DNA from: Amylostereum areolatum
Lineage: Eukaryota; Basidiomycota; Agaricomycetes; Russulales; Stereaceae
Direction: 5' to 3'
Assembly: GCA_012932865.1 (NCBI GenBank)
Contig: SAXG01000092.1
Coordinates: 62,001 to 126,000, forward strand
Length of the DNA stretch: 64,000 bases
The notes beneath the pieces are model-generated. The model ran no database searches. It saw only the letters and a program-made list of their open reading frames with translations, and was not told where the DNA came from. Positions 43,930-55,690 of this stretch are shown here, one piece after another; the stretch's first letter is position 1; the number at the start of each line of letters is the position of its first letter. The translations under genes were made by a program, and so were the position numbers.

Positions 43930-44650
43930 CTTGTCGGGGGGTTGTCCCCGGGTTCTTTTCGGGCCGAGTCCAGGCGGCTTTTGGCCCAGCAGTCTAGGAG
44001 GGGGCATTGGCCGGCTGGACCGGGTCTTGAAGGGGTCTTGGAGGGGTCTTGGAGGGGGTCCAGCACATCACTGAGTTGTGTACTGTACGCGGCCGACGTT
44101 AGGCAACGTCCCCTGTCCCCGGGGGTCGGTTGCGGTTGCCTAATTTGCGGGTTGTCCCCTGTCCCCGAGGCTGAGTTGCTTTCCGCTTACCCATGCTTAA
44201 TTTTCGCAAAAAAAAAAAAGGTCAAAAACCCTCAAGAATACGTCACCAGTGGCACCAAGTACGAAATCGACATGAGGTTCACTCATATTGTATTCTGTTT
44301 TCTACAAACCGCCGCGGCGCTGCCAGCCTCATGAGCTAATCAGCACTCAGTGACAAATAAGGTGGTCAGTGTGCACAAAACCTTGTATTCATATACAGAT
44401 TCGTGTACAGTGTAATGGGCCAAAGCGTGAGGATGATCGCTCAACACTACATAGGACAGCTTTGGCCCTTTGGGACAGCTCACTCACAAGAGGTTGCGTT
44501 GCCTAAAGTGGATGTCCCCCGTCCCCGAGGCCGGGTTGCCCTCCTCTACCCGCTCCCACGGTCATGTGACACCGGTTGCGAGTTGCCAAACTACAGCCGC
44601 CTACAGTATGCTGAAGGCTTTTGCTTGGAAAAAGTGAACGCCAATAGATG
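43930..44650 (+). repeat. GC-rich low-complexity region with recurring GTCCCC(N)GTCCCCG motif
   Basis: The motif occurs near 44108, 44154 and 44514, each close to GGTTGC or TTGCCTAA. A separate tandem of GGGGTCTTGGA-like units runs 44021-44063. An A12 run lies at 44209-44220. No gene. It is possibly the remains of a non-coding transposon or solo LTR, but no termini could be fixed. Confidence 0.45.
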
Positions 44651-44919
44651 AGATCGACGGACACCAAATAATACCATCTCGTCAGGCCCGTCTACATCCT
44701 CAGCCTCCTGGACCTTTTTCCTCCGCTTTGTTGTTCAGCGGCCACATTCGACCTTCCGACTCATGCTCTTCACCCCTACTTCACTAGATTCGTGCATCTG
44801 CTGTGATCTGCTCCTGACCTTCCTCCACTCGTAACGGCAAACCTGCCCATCCGCCCTCCAGAGCCTTGTCATCCCTGCCAGCCAGTCTTCCCTATCCCCC
44901 TCCTACGACGTCCGCTTGT

Positions 44920-46210
44920 CCAAACAAGATCATATTCCACCGCACGGTCGTCCTCGCCGCTTCGGGATGGCTATCACAGAACTTCCCGAACACGACGGGG
45001 CACAGGCACAGGTCTTGGGGGTGCATTCCTTGTTGTGGATCGTCGAGAGTGATGTAGCAATGACTGTGTGGAGAAAGAGGCGAGGGTGAAGAGTTCGAGT
45101 GTAGGAGATGGAGCGCTGGTATCCTGTTCGAGGGGCGGTGAAGTGAAGTCCAAGTAGGAAGAATGTGGGTCGTCGTCGTTGGGATCGGAGTCAAGACGAG
45201 GAGTGGGCGAAGTGTGGATGTTGGTCCTTTCCGCTGATTCTCTGGACGTCGCGGGAGATGGTGGAAAGGGTAGAATCAAGAAACTATGATGAAAGTTCCA
45301 CAGGTTTCTCGCCAGTGGCCGGCTCGTCGTCGTCGGGAAGGTCATTCATCGCCTGCATCGCATCGACAATCTCCCACTCCTTCCAGTCGTACTTCGAACG
45401 CCCCTCCAAACCAAGCGGCGCCGACAGGATCGCAAACAGATCCTCCGCCTCCGCCTTTTGACTCGGAAAGAGGATCGCCTCGCAGAGGCTCGTGAATCGT
45501 GATGCCCATCGTGAGGTGGAACATGTAGTACCCGTCCTTGATGCGCACCAGCTACGTTTGCACGAACATCTTGAGGTCATCGATGTCCCTGAAGCTCGGG
45601 TCGTCCACTGCTTCCGTGGCGAGCTCATCCGCGATGATCTGCAACATGCTGTGCTTGGGGATATGCACGTTCTTCCCGTTCCATACGATGCTCTTCACGA
45701 AGGGCTGAATACAAATTTGAGCCTATTGCGCACAGTGTCGTAAGTATCGGGAGAGAAGGCCACTGGCGACTCCGCGATGTTCCGCTCGAGCGTCTTCAGC
45801 TGTCCGCGATAGCGACGGAGGAGTCCGAGGAGGTGCACCCTGCAATTCCACTCAACGACCGGCATGCCCGTGTTGTTTTCGCCAGAAAACCATATCAGCA
45901 CCACGTCCTCGAGCGCAGGGTAGAGGCAGCGCTTGAGGATCTCCATTCGGAGGGGGTCCAACCGTCAGGGCAGAAATTTGCATGTTGTTGGAACATCGTA
46001 ATGATGGCAGAAGAAGGGCCAGCCTGTCATGACGTGAATCTCACAATGAAAATGAGGAAAGTGCACTAAGATGAGGATACCGTCTCTGTCTCCCTCTGTC
46101 TCCCTTCCAACTTTCCACGATATCGTTGTCAAGCTTGTGTTCGTGTACCCATGATGGGATGACCATATTATTGCTGCACGCTTCCACCGAAGCTCGTCTA
46201 GACAGAACTC
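44920..46210 (-). pseudogene. DUF6535-family pseudogene, copy G
   Basis: Minus-strand pieces in family order: a degraded WSSHHGYTNTSLTTISWKVG exon (about 46150), a GWPFFCHHYDV remnant of the first membrane segment, CLYPALEDVVLIWFSGENNT (45900), ERNIAESPVAFSPDTYDTVR (45770), DDPSFRDIDDLKMFVQT (45580), GRSKYDWKEWEIVDAMQAMN (45380), then a Ser/Thr-rich tail. The large membrane block is deleted, and stops and frameshifts are frequent. Confidence 0.7.
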
Positions 46211-46399
46211 AGAAATTGAACTGAAAACAGGAAACAGCGCACTGAAACGGCGCACCGATAGGGTTTTGCTTGAAGGGAATGGGGTTTTCATCCAATCTCG
46301 GTGAACACAGAGGGGTCGTCGTGGGACACGCTTACACTGACGCGCGACGTGTTGGACTGGAGGCCGAGTCTTTAACGAACACTGACGAGACAAGCAGGT

Positions 46400-47968
46400 A
46401 GTGTTCGCGATGTGTATCCTTTTCTCTGGAAGATGGCAGATCGTGGTAGGAGACGCCCTTTATCCTCATCTTCGTACTACACCGGGGATCGGCCACCACG
46501 TGGGTCCGATGTGGTACGCTCACCCGGGCCAGCTGCACCGGCCACCTGGAGCCAGCTGGCATCGCAGTGGCCTCCACATCCATGCAGTAATGGAGCCACC
46601 GTTGTACCAGGTCAGTATATTTTCTGCGTGAGTGACCAGCTGGCTGCAATGTGTACGTGATGTCTCGTTCATGTCGTGGATTCATCTGCTCCGCCGCTGT
46701 TTTTTGAATTTCCCACGGGTTGTCCTAGTCAATGGGGTCGTCGTCGTCGTCGTCGACGACAAGGTCGAGGCAAAAAAAGAGGGGGTAACAAAGTATATTG
46801 AAGTAACCTATGTCTACATAATGGAATACAATCTCGTCACCCTCGCTTCAACCTTGGCTTTGCTGCGCCCTATCACGCATCGCGCCCGAGTTCAACCCCT
46901 ATTCCCCGCTATTCTCCATCCCATCGCCCAACTCCGCCTTGTCCCCCTCAACAACCGCCGCATCGCTGAGACGTCCAAATGCTGTCCTAGTCCAGCGGCC
47001 AGCAAAAGAAAACAGAACGAGCTACAGCACAAGTCCGGAGGGATATAGGGCCAGGAGCCGCAAGCAAGCCGGGGAGTGTGGGGGGAAGTGTTGCAGCGAG
47101 CACACCTGAGGTCCATGTTGGAGGGCTCCAGTCGACGAAAGGAGGGGAGGAATGGGGGGATCCGCAGCGTGCTCAAGAAAGCTGAGAGAAGCTGAGAGGA
47201 AGCCTGAGCGAAGAGGGGAAGGAAAACTGGAAAAGCGAAGGGGGGGAAACGGGGGGGAAACGACAAGTCGCGCAAAGACAACGGATGACGCGCGTTGCGT
47301 TACCATAAAACCTTTGTTTGTCCTAGTTATGATGCGCCATTACTCAGCTTTTGGTGGACCTGTTCGCGAGGTGTTGTTGCAGCTGGCTGGAGTGTGGACG
47401 ACACTTGAAATAGATGTGGGAGGGGGTGGATACCACGCGTGAAAATCCGCTGGCAGCCATCACGACACCACGTCGGTACCACACCGATAATCCGGGTGTC
47501 TCCGACGTGCGATTCTCACGCTACAGCCGCGTTTGAACCGTTTGGCGGTGTAGGGTGTGGGACGACTATGTAGGACGATAGTGCTGGTGCTGCACGTCGG
47601 ACATACAACGCTGCTTTCCCACGCTTCTGGCTCACTTGCTTATGTTCACCTCCTCTTCACAAACTTGAACTAGTCCAGTCCGAAGGTGAGGATCTTCAGC
47701 ACCTTCCACATCCCAATGCATCCGAACAAACAAATCAAATATATGTATGGTAGGCAAGATCACGGCGGGTGGCAATGTTGAATGAGCTAAGTAGCATGAA
47801 CCTGTTCTTCTGACGAGGCGTCTCTCTTCTGGTTGGCACCTGCAGTCTGTTCTTCGCCCGCTAGGACCTCGATCTCAACAGAAATTTGAGTCGCCCTAGA
47901 GTGGGTTTCCTTGGATTCCTCCAGGTCGTCCGTCGTTATCCAAGCCACCGCCTCCGCCATAGCGGGTT
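46400..47968. other. Intergenic, no supported gene
   Basis: No coding frame with start, splice or family support. Short CAG/TC-rich patches and a run of GTCGTCGTC (46738-46760) are the only visible structure. Confidence 0.35.
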
Positions 47969-48924
47969 CTACCCCGTCACATCACCATCCACCGAGCACT
48001 GGTAGCCTTCCACTCCCTCTGATCCGATCCCGCCGTCCCTTGTCGATTCCAATATTTTCTCCGCTGAGGTAACTGTCCCATCCGGTCCACCCCCACGGGA
48101 TTCGTCATAAAGTTTCAAATGGTCGTAGACCGGCCTCAGCCCTTCCATCAACTGTTTGTACACCTCCGGGGGAACAATCTCCACCATATCCCCACGCAGA
48201 CCGGACGTTGGCTCGGCGCTCATGCACGGGGCACGAGCGCGGTGGCACAGCGAGACCATTGCCCATATCGACTCCGACAGCCTCTGGACCTCCTGCCACA
48301 GCTCCCCGAACGCGTCTTCCAGCGCGCGGTCCACGCCAGACGAGCGGTAGTTCTGGATGACGCCGGAGACGCACGGGACGAGCGCGAAGTGCAGGACCGC
48401 CTCGTAGTGGGCGTCTTTCGCGATGTAGGGCAGGACGTCGGCGAGGAGCGCGACGAGCACGACCAGGTGGCGGCGCGTGACGTGGTGGCGCGCCCCCTCC
48501 TCGCCGAGGGCCCCCAGCAGCGGGTTGTCCCACAGTGGCGCTACACGGACGTGGTGGTTCCCCGTGCACGCGAGCGTGTACGCGAGGACGCACCGCGCGG
48601 CGACGGCGACGATCCGGCTCAGGTGTCCGACCAGCGCGCGCGTTTCCAGCGCTACGAGGCCTGGCCGCAACCCGTACAGCGACAGGGGGACATCGCGTGC
48701 GGTGCGGGCGAGGGAGAAGATCCAGAAGGCCTCCATGCACGCGACGAGCTTCTCGTGCTTTTCCACGCCGACGCTCTGCACCGCTTCGTCCATCGCCAGA
48801 GAGCGGGCATCACGTCCGGGGACTGGAGGAACTTGAAGGTCGAGTCGACCGGCACCCGCACGGCGCGGGCGCCGGGCGATGGCGCGCCGGCGGATCGCGA
48901 GGAGGGGTACCACCACGATAGGCT
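47969..48924 (-). CDS. Truncated hypothetical gene (3' exon)
   Basis: An open frame of about 315 codons begins just after a TATAG splice acceptor (about 48925) and ends at 47969. It lacks a plausible N-terminal ATG, and the first internal Met is at MDEAVQSVGVEKHEKLVACM. It is helical, with HLVVLVALLADVLPYIAKDA, ALEDAFGELWQEVQRLSESI and VYKQLMEGLRPVYDHLKLYD. The missing 5' part would lie where the GTTAAC palindrome cluster begins, so that DNA probably replaced or displaced it. Family not recognised; the layout (helical body, short acidic tail) is compatible with a DUF6535 C-terminal region, but I see no diagnostic motif. Confidence 0.4.
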
Positions 48925-48960
48925 ATAGCAGGTGCAGAAAGGTGATGTTATCAGGAGTTC

Positions 48961-49420
48961 ATCCGGCGGATCCGGCGGATCCGCCGGATTTGCCGGATGC
49001 CTTAACGGAATCCGTTAACGGGTTTCGAAGCCAGGACCCGTTAACGAAAGCCGTTAACAAGTCTTGAATGGATGAAGCGTTAACGGATTCCCTTAACGTG
49101 TTTCTGGCGGTGGGGACCCGTTAACGGATTTGTGAAAATCCGTTAACGCCTTCGAAGGCTCCCGGAAAATGCCATGGAGGACGGAGTTCTCGTGAAGGGA
49201 TTTTCGGAGCGATGTTGTGAATCCCCTCCTTTCCCACAACTCTCTGCCGTCCGTTTCTTGAGAAACTAATACCATGAATAGATTTAGTGCTCTCTACATA
49301 CACAATATGGTAATGGTAATGGTATTGATACTAGCTTACGAGGGCACTGGTCGAGTATGAGAGGTCGCGAGCACGTGACACGACCAGGTGTTAACGGATT
49401 CTGGAGAAAAAGTGTTAACG
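48961..49420. repeat. Cluster of imperfect palindromes with GTTAAC core
   Basis: Eight GTTAAC hexamers occur at 49014, 49040, 49053, 49079, 49120, 49142, 49390 and 49414, plus CTTAAC at 49001 and 49092. Many sit in (A)TCCGTTAACGG(AT)-like palindromes. The left edge is a perfect-looking inverted set of TCCGGCGGATCC / GGATCCGCCGGA. Spacing is irregular. No coding frame crosses the cluster. Confidence 0.85.
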
Positions 49421-50258
49421 GACTTTGTGGTAGAAAAGTGTTCACGAAAATGACCCAAAAAATCCGTTAATGGACGTCTTATGGACAAAATTCGTTGAGG
49501 GTTTTCTATTTCTACACGGCCAACCGGAATTATAGTTGATTTGTAGATATCTGCGTGATAAGGATTTCTTACCCATCATTTGTAAGATTGTGAAATGATT
49601 TCTTAAGAACTCCCTCAGTGCAGGGGTCCGCAGCAGGTATCCTCAGTCAGTCCCAGTGAGAATCGCGTGCATCGTGAAGCATTCAGAGCATTCAATAACC
49701 ATCGGTAACCATCAAATTGCATGATCTTGACAAGTAATGGCAAACAATGGAATTCTGACACATGCATGCTTGTTCTGCCATTCATTGACATGAAAACTTA
49801 GCAAACATGGTTTCTGTGGAATTAACATAGCATATTTGATGATCTTGCAGCCACGAGATAGCATCCATTTCCATTCCCCGCTTTTCTTGTCCAATGCGAA
49901 CCATACATAGACATTGATCTCAATTATATAAATCCCCTCGCAGCTTTTTGCGTATACATTCTCAACCATACACAAACATCGTAGACCATCGAGAACACAG
50001 AACGAACTATTGCCACACATCCGACATATCACGTGCATGATGCACACTTCATTGCTGCTATCCACACTAGGATGAGCTCGCATAATAGCCCAATCTGTCG
50101 GCGGAAGGAGGCACTGGCACCTGTGGGATCATGCGGAAGATGCTGATGCGCTGACGTCCGAAGTACTAGATGTGTAAAGCAGATAAGCGGGGATGCTCTG
50201 CCCAGAGGGAGCGTACATACCATGGGTTTGAACATCACTTTCAAGTTCATGTCCCTTG
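49421..50258. other. AT-richer tract without supported gene
   Basis: Base composition is visibly richer in A+T than flanking DNA. A 123-codon minus-strand frame (50083-49712) exists but lacks splice or family support. Alternative 3' exons of the gene at 50259-51226 may extend into 50030-50258. Confidence 0.4.
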
Positions 50259-51226
50259 CTACGGGATCTGGTAAGCTATAGTAGCATGGAGGTGAGCGCG
50301 ACGACGTACATTGTGTTCTATTTCCATGGCCTCGTATTTCTGTAGCAATGAGATGATGTCACCCTGTGCATCCATCGTCAAACATGGGCAAAGGGCTCAC
50401 CGAGTATAGACCAGCCGTGATCAGAGACTGCTTGTGCGCCGTGAATTCTTCGAGCGTACCGTCTGGATGGTCTGCTTTCCATTCTTTGCGACAGAAGTTG
50501 CTAGCCAGAGTGATCAGCAAGGAAAGCAACATTATCTATATCCAAGACTCACTCGGTGTTAGGCTTCGATCCGACCTGGAGCCTCCGACGTCTGGATTTT
50601 TTGTTTGAGCTTGGCCCGGGAACCGGTGCAGCGGGACTGACGACATCAACGGCGGTTTCATGTGGGGCTCCTGGTGGCAAATCCATTGACAGCACGGTGG
50701 ACTCCACGGAGTGTTGGGCAGCTGGGGATAGCGACAGATGAGGTTCACCCTCCACTGCAGTAAAAGTAAAAGGAGTGTCAGAAATGGACCAACACGACAA
50801 GCACGACACACACCTGCAGCAGATATATTTGGACCACCGAGGTCCGGCACGAGTTGGGGGTCTGGTAGCCGATGGTCCCCCAGAATGCGAGCATCGGGGT
50901 TGAGACTCTCCCCATGCAACTCCAACTGGGGCGAAGGCGGTTGTTCGGACGGTCCAGGTGGTGGTGTCGAAACCTCTCTCTCCAGCAAATCTGTACTTGT
51001 CGGTGGAGCGGTGCCTTGTCTTGTTGTATCCACAGGGGATTGCGAGCGGCGAGGCGTCGATATCCGGGTCAGGGAGCCGGGCTCTGGATTATCTTCGTGA
51101 TCGACAGGAATGTCGGGCTGGTAGGTGAGTTCCGCTCTGGTTCAATCTATCAGTAAACGAGAGAGATAGAAACGCGGGAGTGACTTGCAGGGGATCGTCA
51201 TGCACTAGCGGAGGATTCAATGGCGG
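50259..51226 (-). CDS. Host gene fragment cut at its 5' side by an LTR
   Basis: Exons on the minus strand read PPLNPPLVHDDPLQ directly against the LTR edge. An intron (51140-51186) follows, then ELTYQPDIPVDHEDNPEPGS, RISTPRRSQSPVDTTRQG, a Pro/Ser-rich region, VEGEPHLSLSPAAQHSVEST and SSNKKSRRRRLQVGSKPNT. After another intron come NFCRKEWKADHPDGTLEEFT and AHKQSLITAGLYS, then DIISLLQKYEAMEIEHN. The WKADHPDGTLEEF segment resembles short helical motifs of mushroom nuclear proteins, but I cannot name the family. No start codon survives before 51226, so the 5' end was lost to the retrotransposon. Confidence 0.5.
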
Positions 51227-51646
51227 TGTCAGAAACACAGTTTATGAGACCGATGAACCGCCTAAGTCGCGACGATGGGAGGAGCGAGAAGAAAATAGAT
51301 TCGAGAGTGCCGGGGTCTAGGGTAGTGCAACGTGCGCTACAGTACCATATGACGAGATGGACAGTCTAGGGAAAAGGGAAGAGAAACACTGTCCTTATAT
51401 ACAAGTGGGAACGATGGTGCGATGCGATGTGATGGTGGTGCGAGCGGGGGGAACAATAGGAAAGGAGTCATGGGGCGGAGGATGAAGGTCCGGAGCAGTG
51501 ATGTCATAGATAAGGATGCGGAACCCCGCTCGGAAGTCCGGGCAATGACGTCATTGAAGCATGTGATGCAAGGGAAAGTCATGTGCTATGACACGTCGCG
51601 TGTACAAGGTCTGCAAACGAAGAGAGAAATGGAGCGATCCGTGACA
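51227..51646 (-). repeat. 3' LTR of element 1
   Basis: 420 bp, ends TGTCA/TGACA. Differs from the other LTR at eight positions, all transitions and seven within CpG/TpG(CpA) pairs. Confidence 0.95.
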
Positions 51647-54600
51647 TTACCCCCCCTTTAAGACACGCTTTCGCCTGGAGCGCGATGTCATCTGCAAGGG
51701 TAGATGCGAGAAAATCGTCAAAGGAGATGCCGAGGGAACGCACAGGGCGAGGCGCGTTTGGATGGTGTTTGTGGAAGGCGTCGATCATGTCGGTGACCTT
51801 TGAGAGCGAGGAGCGAGGGAGCCAGGTATTCTCGGAGTCAGGATAGCCTGCCCACTTGACGAGGTATTGTATGCCTTTCTTGTTGCGGGTCGGCTTCGAG
51901 TCGATGATGTCTTCAACGTCATATTCTTCTTCGTCATCAACGAGGTCAGGCGGCGGTTGTTCATAGTTTGGACCATGTGCCGTTGTCTCCTTGTACGCGG
52001 TGAGCAGCGAAGCATGGAAGACTGGGTGGATTCTCCACGTCTTCGGCAGCTTCAGGCGGTAGTTCACTGGGCTAATGACGTCAACGATCTCGAAGGGTCC
52101 AAATCGTTTGGCAGCAAGCTTAGCTTTCGGCCTCGTCGTCTTCAGGTTTTTGCCTTCGAGCCAGACCTTGTCTCCAATGGCGAACAGTGTCGATTTGCTG
52201 ATCGTGTCACCATTGTAGTGCTTCATTAAGTCCGATGCGAGGGCAAGGCTGGCTTTGATCTCTTGTCGGACTTCTTCAAGTTGACGGAGGCGTTCTTCAA
52301 CTGCAGGGACCTTTGAGGACGGGTTTACGGATGGGTACATCTTGGGGAGGAAGCCGTAGAGGACTTCAAAGGGAGCCTTTCCAGTAGCTGCATGGGTGCG
52401 AGAGTTGTGAGAAAACTCGAAGAAGGGCAACCACTTCACCCAGTCGTCTTGACGGTAGTTGCAGAATACTCGCAGAAACTGCTCGAGGTTCTGGTTCTCG
52501 CGTTCGGTTTGGCCGTCTGTCTGTGGGTGATACGCTGTGCTGAGGGCGGACTTGATCCCGAGCTTCTCGTTGAGTGTACGCATCACCTGTCCAGCAAATT
52601 GGGGTCCACGATCCGAGATGATCTTGTCTGCTAAGCCGTAGTGTCGGTATACCTTATCGAAGAGAATGTCGGCCGTGCCATCGCTGGTGATCTTCGTTGT
52701 ACATGGGGTGGTAACCACCATCTTGGTGAGGCGATCGACCACGACATTGACGGCGTTATAGCCTTCGCAGTCAGGGAGTTCGACGATGAAGTCGGTGGAG
52801 ATGACGCCAAATGGTCGATCGGGTACTTCGTTTGGGATCATGTCGACGTGGGGTCGGCTGCTCTGTGTCTTCGTCGACTGGCAGGTTGCGCATCCTGCTA
52901 CAAAGTCGCGGACAAAGACAGACATGCCAGGCCACCAATATTCACGACTCACAAGCTCGTAAGTCTTGAAGTGACCGGGGTGTCCAGCCAGGGGCGATTC
53001 ATGGTACATTTTGACAATGTCGCGTCGCAACTCGTCATCTGCAGGGACATATACCTTTCCTCTAAACAGGACCAGGCCTTCTTCGTAGTTCCACTCTTGA
53101 AGGTTCTTGACGAGTGTACGTGGTCCGTTTCGTAAGATGGCGTCCAGGGCTTGAACGACCTCGATGTCCTTGGTTTTGCAGTCGTGGATACATCATCGGA
53201 GTTCGACATCACCGAGGGAGGTTACTGCTCCTGGCCTTGTTGCGCGTACTTGGAAGTACTTGGGGTCAAGCAAGACGCGCTCCTTGTTGTCGTTTTCAAT
53301 ACCATCCTTGTGATCGGGTCGTCGAGACATTGGATCCGGGCGGTGGGAAATTCCTGGTTTATGAACGAGTGAGAAGTCAAATCGAGTGAGGAATAGAGCC
53401 CAACGTGCCTGTCGGCGGCTCAGCTTCTGTGCCGTCTTGAAGTGCTCCAGGTTCTTGTGATCTGTCCAGATTTCGACGGTGTTGGGGGCGCCTTCGAGGT
53501 AGTGGCGCCAGGCTTCAAGCGCACGGATGATCGCAAGCAGCTCCTTGTCGTAGATGTCGTAGTTCCGTTCCGGTTCCGATAGGGCCTTGGACAGATACGC
53601 CACTGGATGCCAGTGACCGTCGTCGCCTTTCTGCGAGAGTATACCTCCAGTAGCAAAGTCGGAGGCATCGACTTCAACGAGGTAAGGCTTCTTTGGGTCA
53701 GGCATGACCAAGACGGGGGAGGAAGTAAACGCAGCTTTCAGTGCGTCAAATGCAGTTTGGCAGTCCGTCGACCAGTCCCATGTGCAGTCCTTCTTTGTCA
53801 GATCAAATAGGGGCCGTGCCACCTTGGAGAAGTCCTTGATGAAACGTCGGTAGAAGTTGCCAAAGCCGAGGAAGGATTGCACATCTTTGACCGTTCGTGG
53901 TGTCGGCCAGTCCTGAATACCTGCTACCTTGACGGGGTCCATAGCGATCTTGTCGTGCGAGATGATGAGTCCGAGGTATTCGACAGAGTCTTGTTCAAAG
54001 ACGCATTTCTCCGGTTTGAGGAAGAGGTCGTTGTCTTGCAAACACTGCAGAACCTGCCGCACTATGGCACGGTGTTCCTCCATGGTGCGAGTGAACACCA
54101 AGATGTCGTCCATGTAGATGATGACCTTGCCCGAGTCGATGAGATCCTTGAACAGTTCATTCATCATTGCCTGAAATGTCGCAGGGGAGTTCATAAGCCC
54201 GAAAAACATCACCGTAGGTTCGAAGAGACCGCGATTCGTCTTGAACGCAGCCTTCCACTTGTCGCCTTCCTTGATGCGGACATTGTTGTAGCCCCAGCGA
54301 ACATCCATCTTGGAGAAGATCTTTGCACCTTTGAGGCGGTCGACAATTTCAGAGATCAGTGGCAAGGGGTATTCATTCTTGACAGTGCCCTTGTTTAATT
54401 CTCGATAGTCCTGTACGGGACGCAGCTTTCCATCCTTTTTCTTCACAAAGAAGAACGGACTCGCCTGAGGTGACTTCGAAGGGCGGATATAGCCCTTCTT
54501 CAGGTGGTCGTCGAGGAAGGTGTCGAGTTCGATCTGCTCGGAAGGTCAGAGGGGGTAGATCTCGCACGGTTTGGGTTCAAAGCCGTCTTTCATGTCGATA

Positions 54601-55046
54601 GCATGGTCCCATGGCCGTCGGTCAGGAAGTCGCTCGGAGGTTTTCTTGTCGAATACAGGCGCAAAGTCGCGGTACGGCGGGGGGACTAAGTCTTCAAAGG
54701 TTTGCGGGCGTGCGTCCTCTTTTGAATGCTCTGCAAGCTCCTGCGCTTTTGTAAAGCCCGCGCGGATGGGTATTGCATCTGGATTAGGACCATCGGTTTC
54801 AGGGAGGATTCCGGCGCGGCGTAGTCCATTGATCTCCCAGTCTCGGAATACCATGGGCCGCTCGTCGTCATCTTCAGTGAAGAGTCGTGTAGGTAGAGGG
54901 GAGCGATGGACTGTGCGGACGCGAACACCTTTGACTCTGCGTGCAGGAATAACATAAGTGGGGACTGGGGTCCAGGACACATATGTCGGCTCTGGGAAGG
55001 GATCGTCCACGACGAGAGGTGTCCTCGGGGTTTTACCCTGCTTCAA
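51579..55046 (-). pseudogene. pol: pol of element 1: RT, RNase H, integrase, chromodomain
   Basis: One frame interrupted by TGA at 54546-54548 and at 53193-53195. The RT part has [17 protein letters not shown] and the catalytic [10 protein letters not shown]. RNase H has [19 protein letters not shown] and [20 protein letters not shown]. Integrase has a zinc-binding HESPLAGHPGHFKTYELVSR with CATCQSTK, the DDE set DFIVELP, DRGPQF and QTERENQ, and a GKAPFEVLYG motif. A C-terminal chromodomain reads YDVEDIIDSKPTRN and IQYLVKWAGYPDSENTW. The stop at 53193 sits where CGA(Arg) is expected after DVEL. The frame runs through the polypurine tract and ends 68 bp inside the 3' LTR. Confidence 0.92.
51647..51659 (-). 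other. Polypurine tract of element 1
   Basis: On the minus strand AAAGGGGGGGTAA lies directly before the 3' LTR, the expected primer site for plus-strand DNA synthesis. Confidence 0.8.
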
Positions 55047-55671
55047 CCTTACGCTGTGATTGGACCGATGATGGTTTCCGTGGCTTGGTTGCGAGGTTCG
55101 TCACAGGAGGTTTGGACAGAGTGCACGAGGGAGGGCAGCGGAGCATGTCAACACGGTCTCGTTGCCAGTCTATGGTGGGATTGTGCTCGTCGAGCCAGTC
55201 TGTTCCAAGGATCATGTCATGATCGCCGATGTCGGTGATGAAGAACTCAGCTTCTTCCTCATGGTACGCCCTTGAATCTTGCGAGTATATCCGGATCCGC
55301 TGGGTCGTTGTGTCGCGTACCCAGCCCATGACGTTCTCGGTGCCATCCACATTACGCACGGGGAACGGGTTTTCTAGTTTTCTTGTGGTGAGCTTCTTGC
55401 GTTCAACGAAGCTTCGGTTCAGGATAATTCCTTCTGCGCCGCTATCAAGCAGCGCGTCTGCGTCGATTTCTCTTTTGGTAACTCGTCCGATCAGCTTGAC
55501 TTTGAGCGTGATCGATGGTGTTTGCCTGTTCTTGGTGACAGTAGACAGATACAAACACGGGGGATACGATTGCTCACAGGTATGCATGGATGATAATACA
55601 GCGAAACGATTCGACAATGATACCAAAAGTCCTTTGCCTCCACCAGACGACGCGACTGGGGGGCGTTTCAA
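55033..55671 (-). CDS. Aspartic protease domain of element 1
   Basis: Retropepsin-type domain with the active-site motif ALLDSGAEGIILNRSFV and a downstream HDMILGTDWLDEHNPTIDW flap/C-terminal block. It lies in the -1 frame relative to gag, and the frame overlaps the gag 3' end. It ends at a stop at 55033, where the RT-containing frame overlaps by 14 bp. An indel probably separated protease from RT. Confidence 0.85.
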   Translation of the reverse strand: MKRPPVASSGGGKGLLVSLSNRFAVLSSMHTCEQSYPPCLYLSTVTKNRQTPSITLKVKLIGRVTKREIDADALLDSGAEGIILNRSFVERKKLTTRKLENPFPVRNVDGTENVMGWVRDTTTQRIRIYSQDSRAYHEEEAEFFITDIGDHDMILGTDWLDEHNPTIDWQRDRVDMLRCPPSCTLSKPPVTNLATKPRKPSSVQSQRKVEAG

Positions 55672-55690
55672 AAATCCTGCGATTCCAGGA
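55668..55690 (-). promoter_or_regulatory. Candidate -1 frameshift site, element 1 gag/pro
   Basis: The gag end reads CAG GAT TTT TGA, with the protease frame being -1. The T5 run lets the TTT codon re-pair after a one-base slip. A possible hairpin follows (CCCCAG ... CTGGTGG, about 55637-55661). Confidence 0.5.

Noticed and set aside
48961..49420. CRISPR-like or satellite array
   Set aside because: Spacing is irregular, units are palindromic rather than direct repeats with unique spacers, and the genome is eukaryotic.
49712..50083. 123-codon minus-strand frame in the AT-rich tract
   Set aside because: No family, promoter or splice support; chance is likely in stop-poor stretches.
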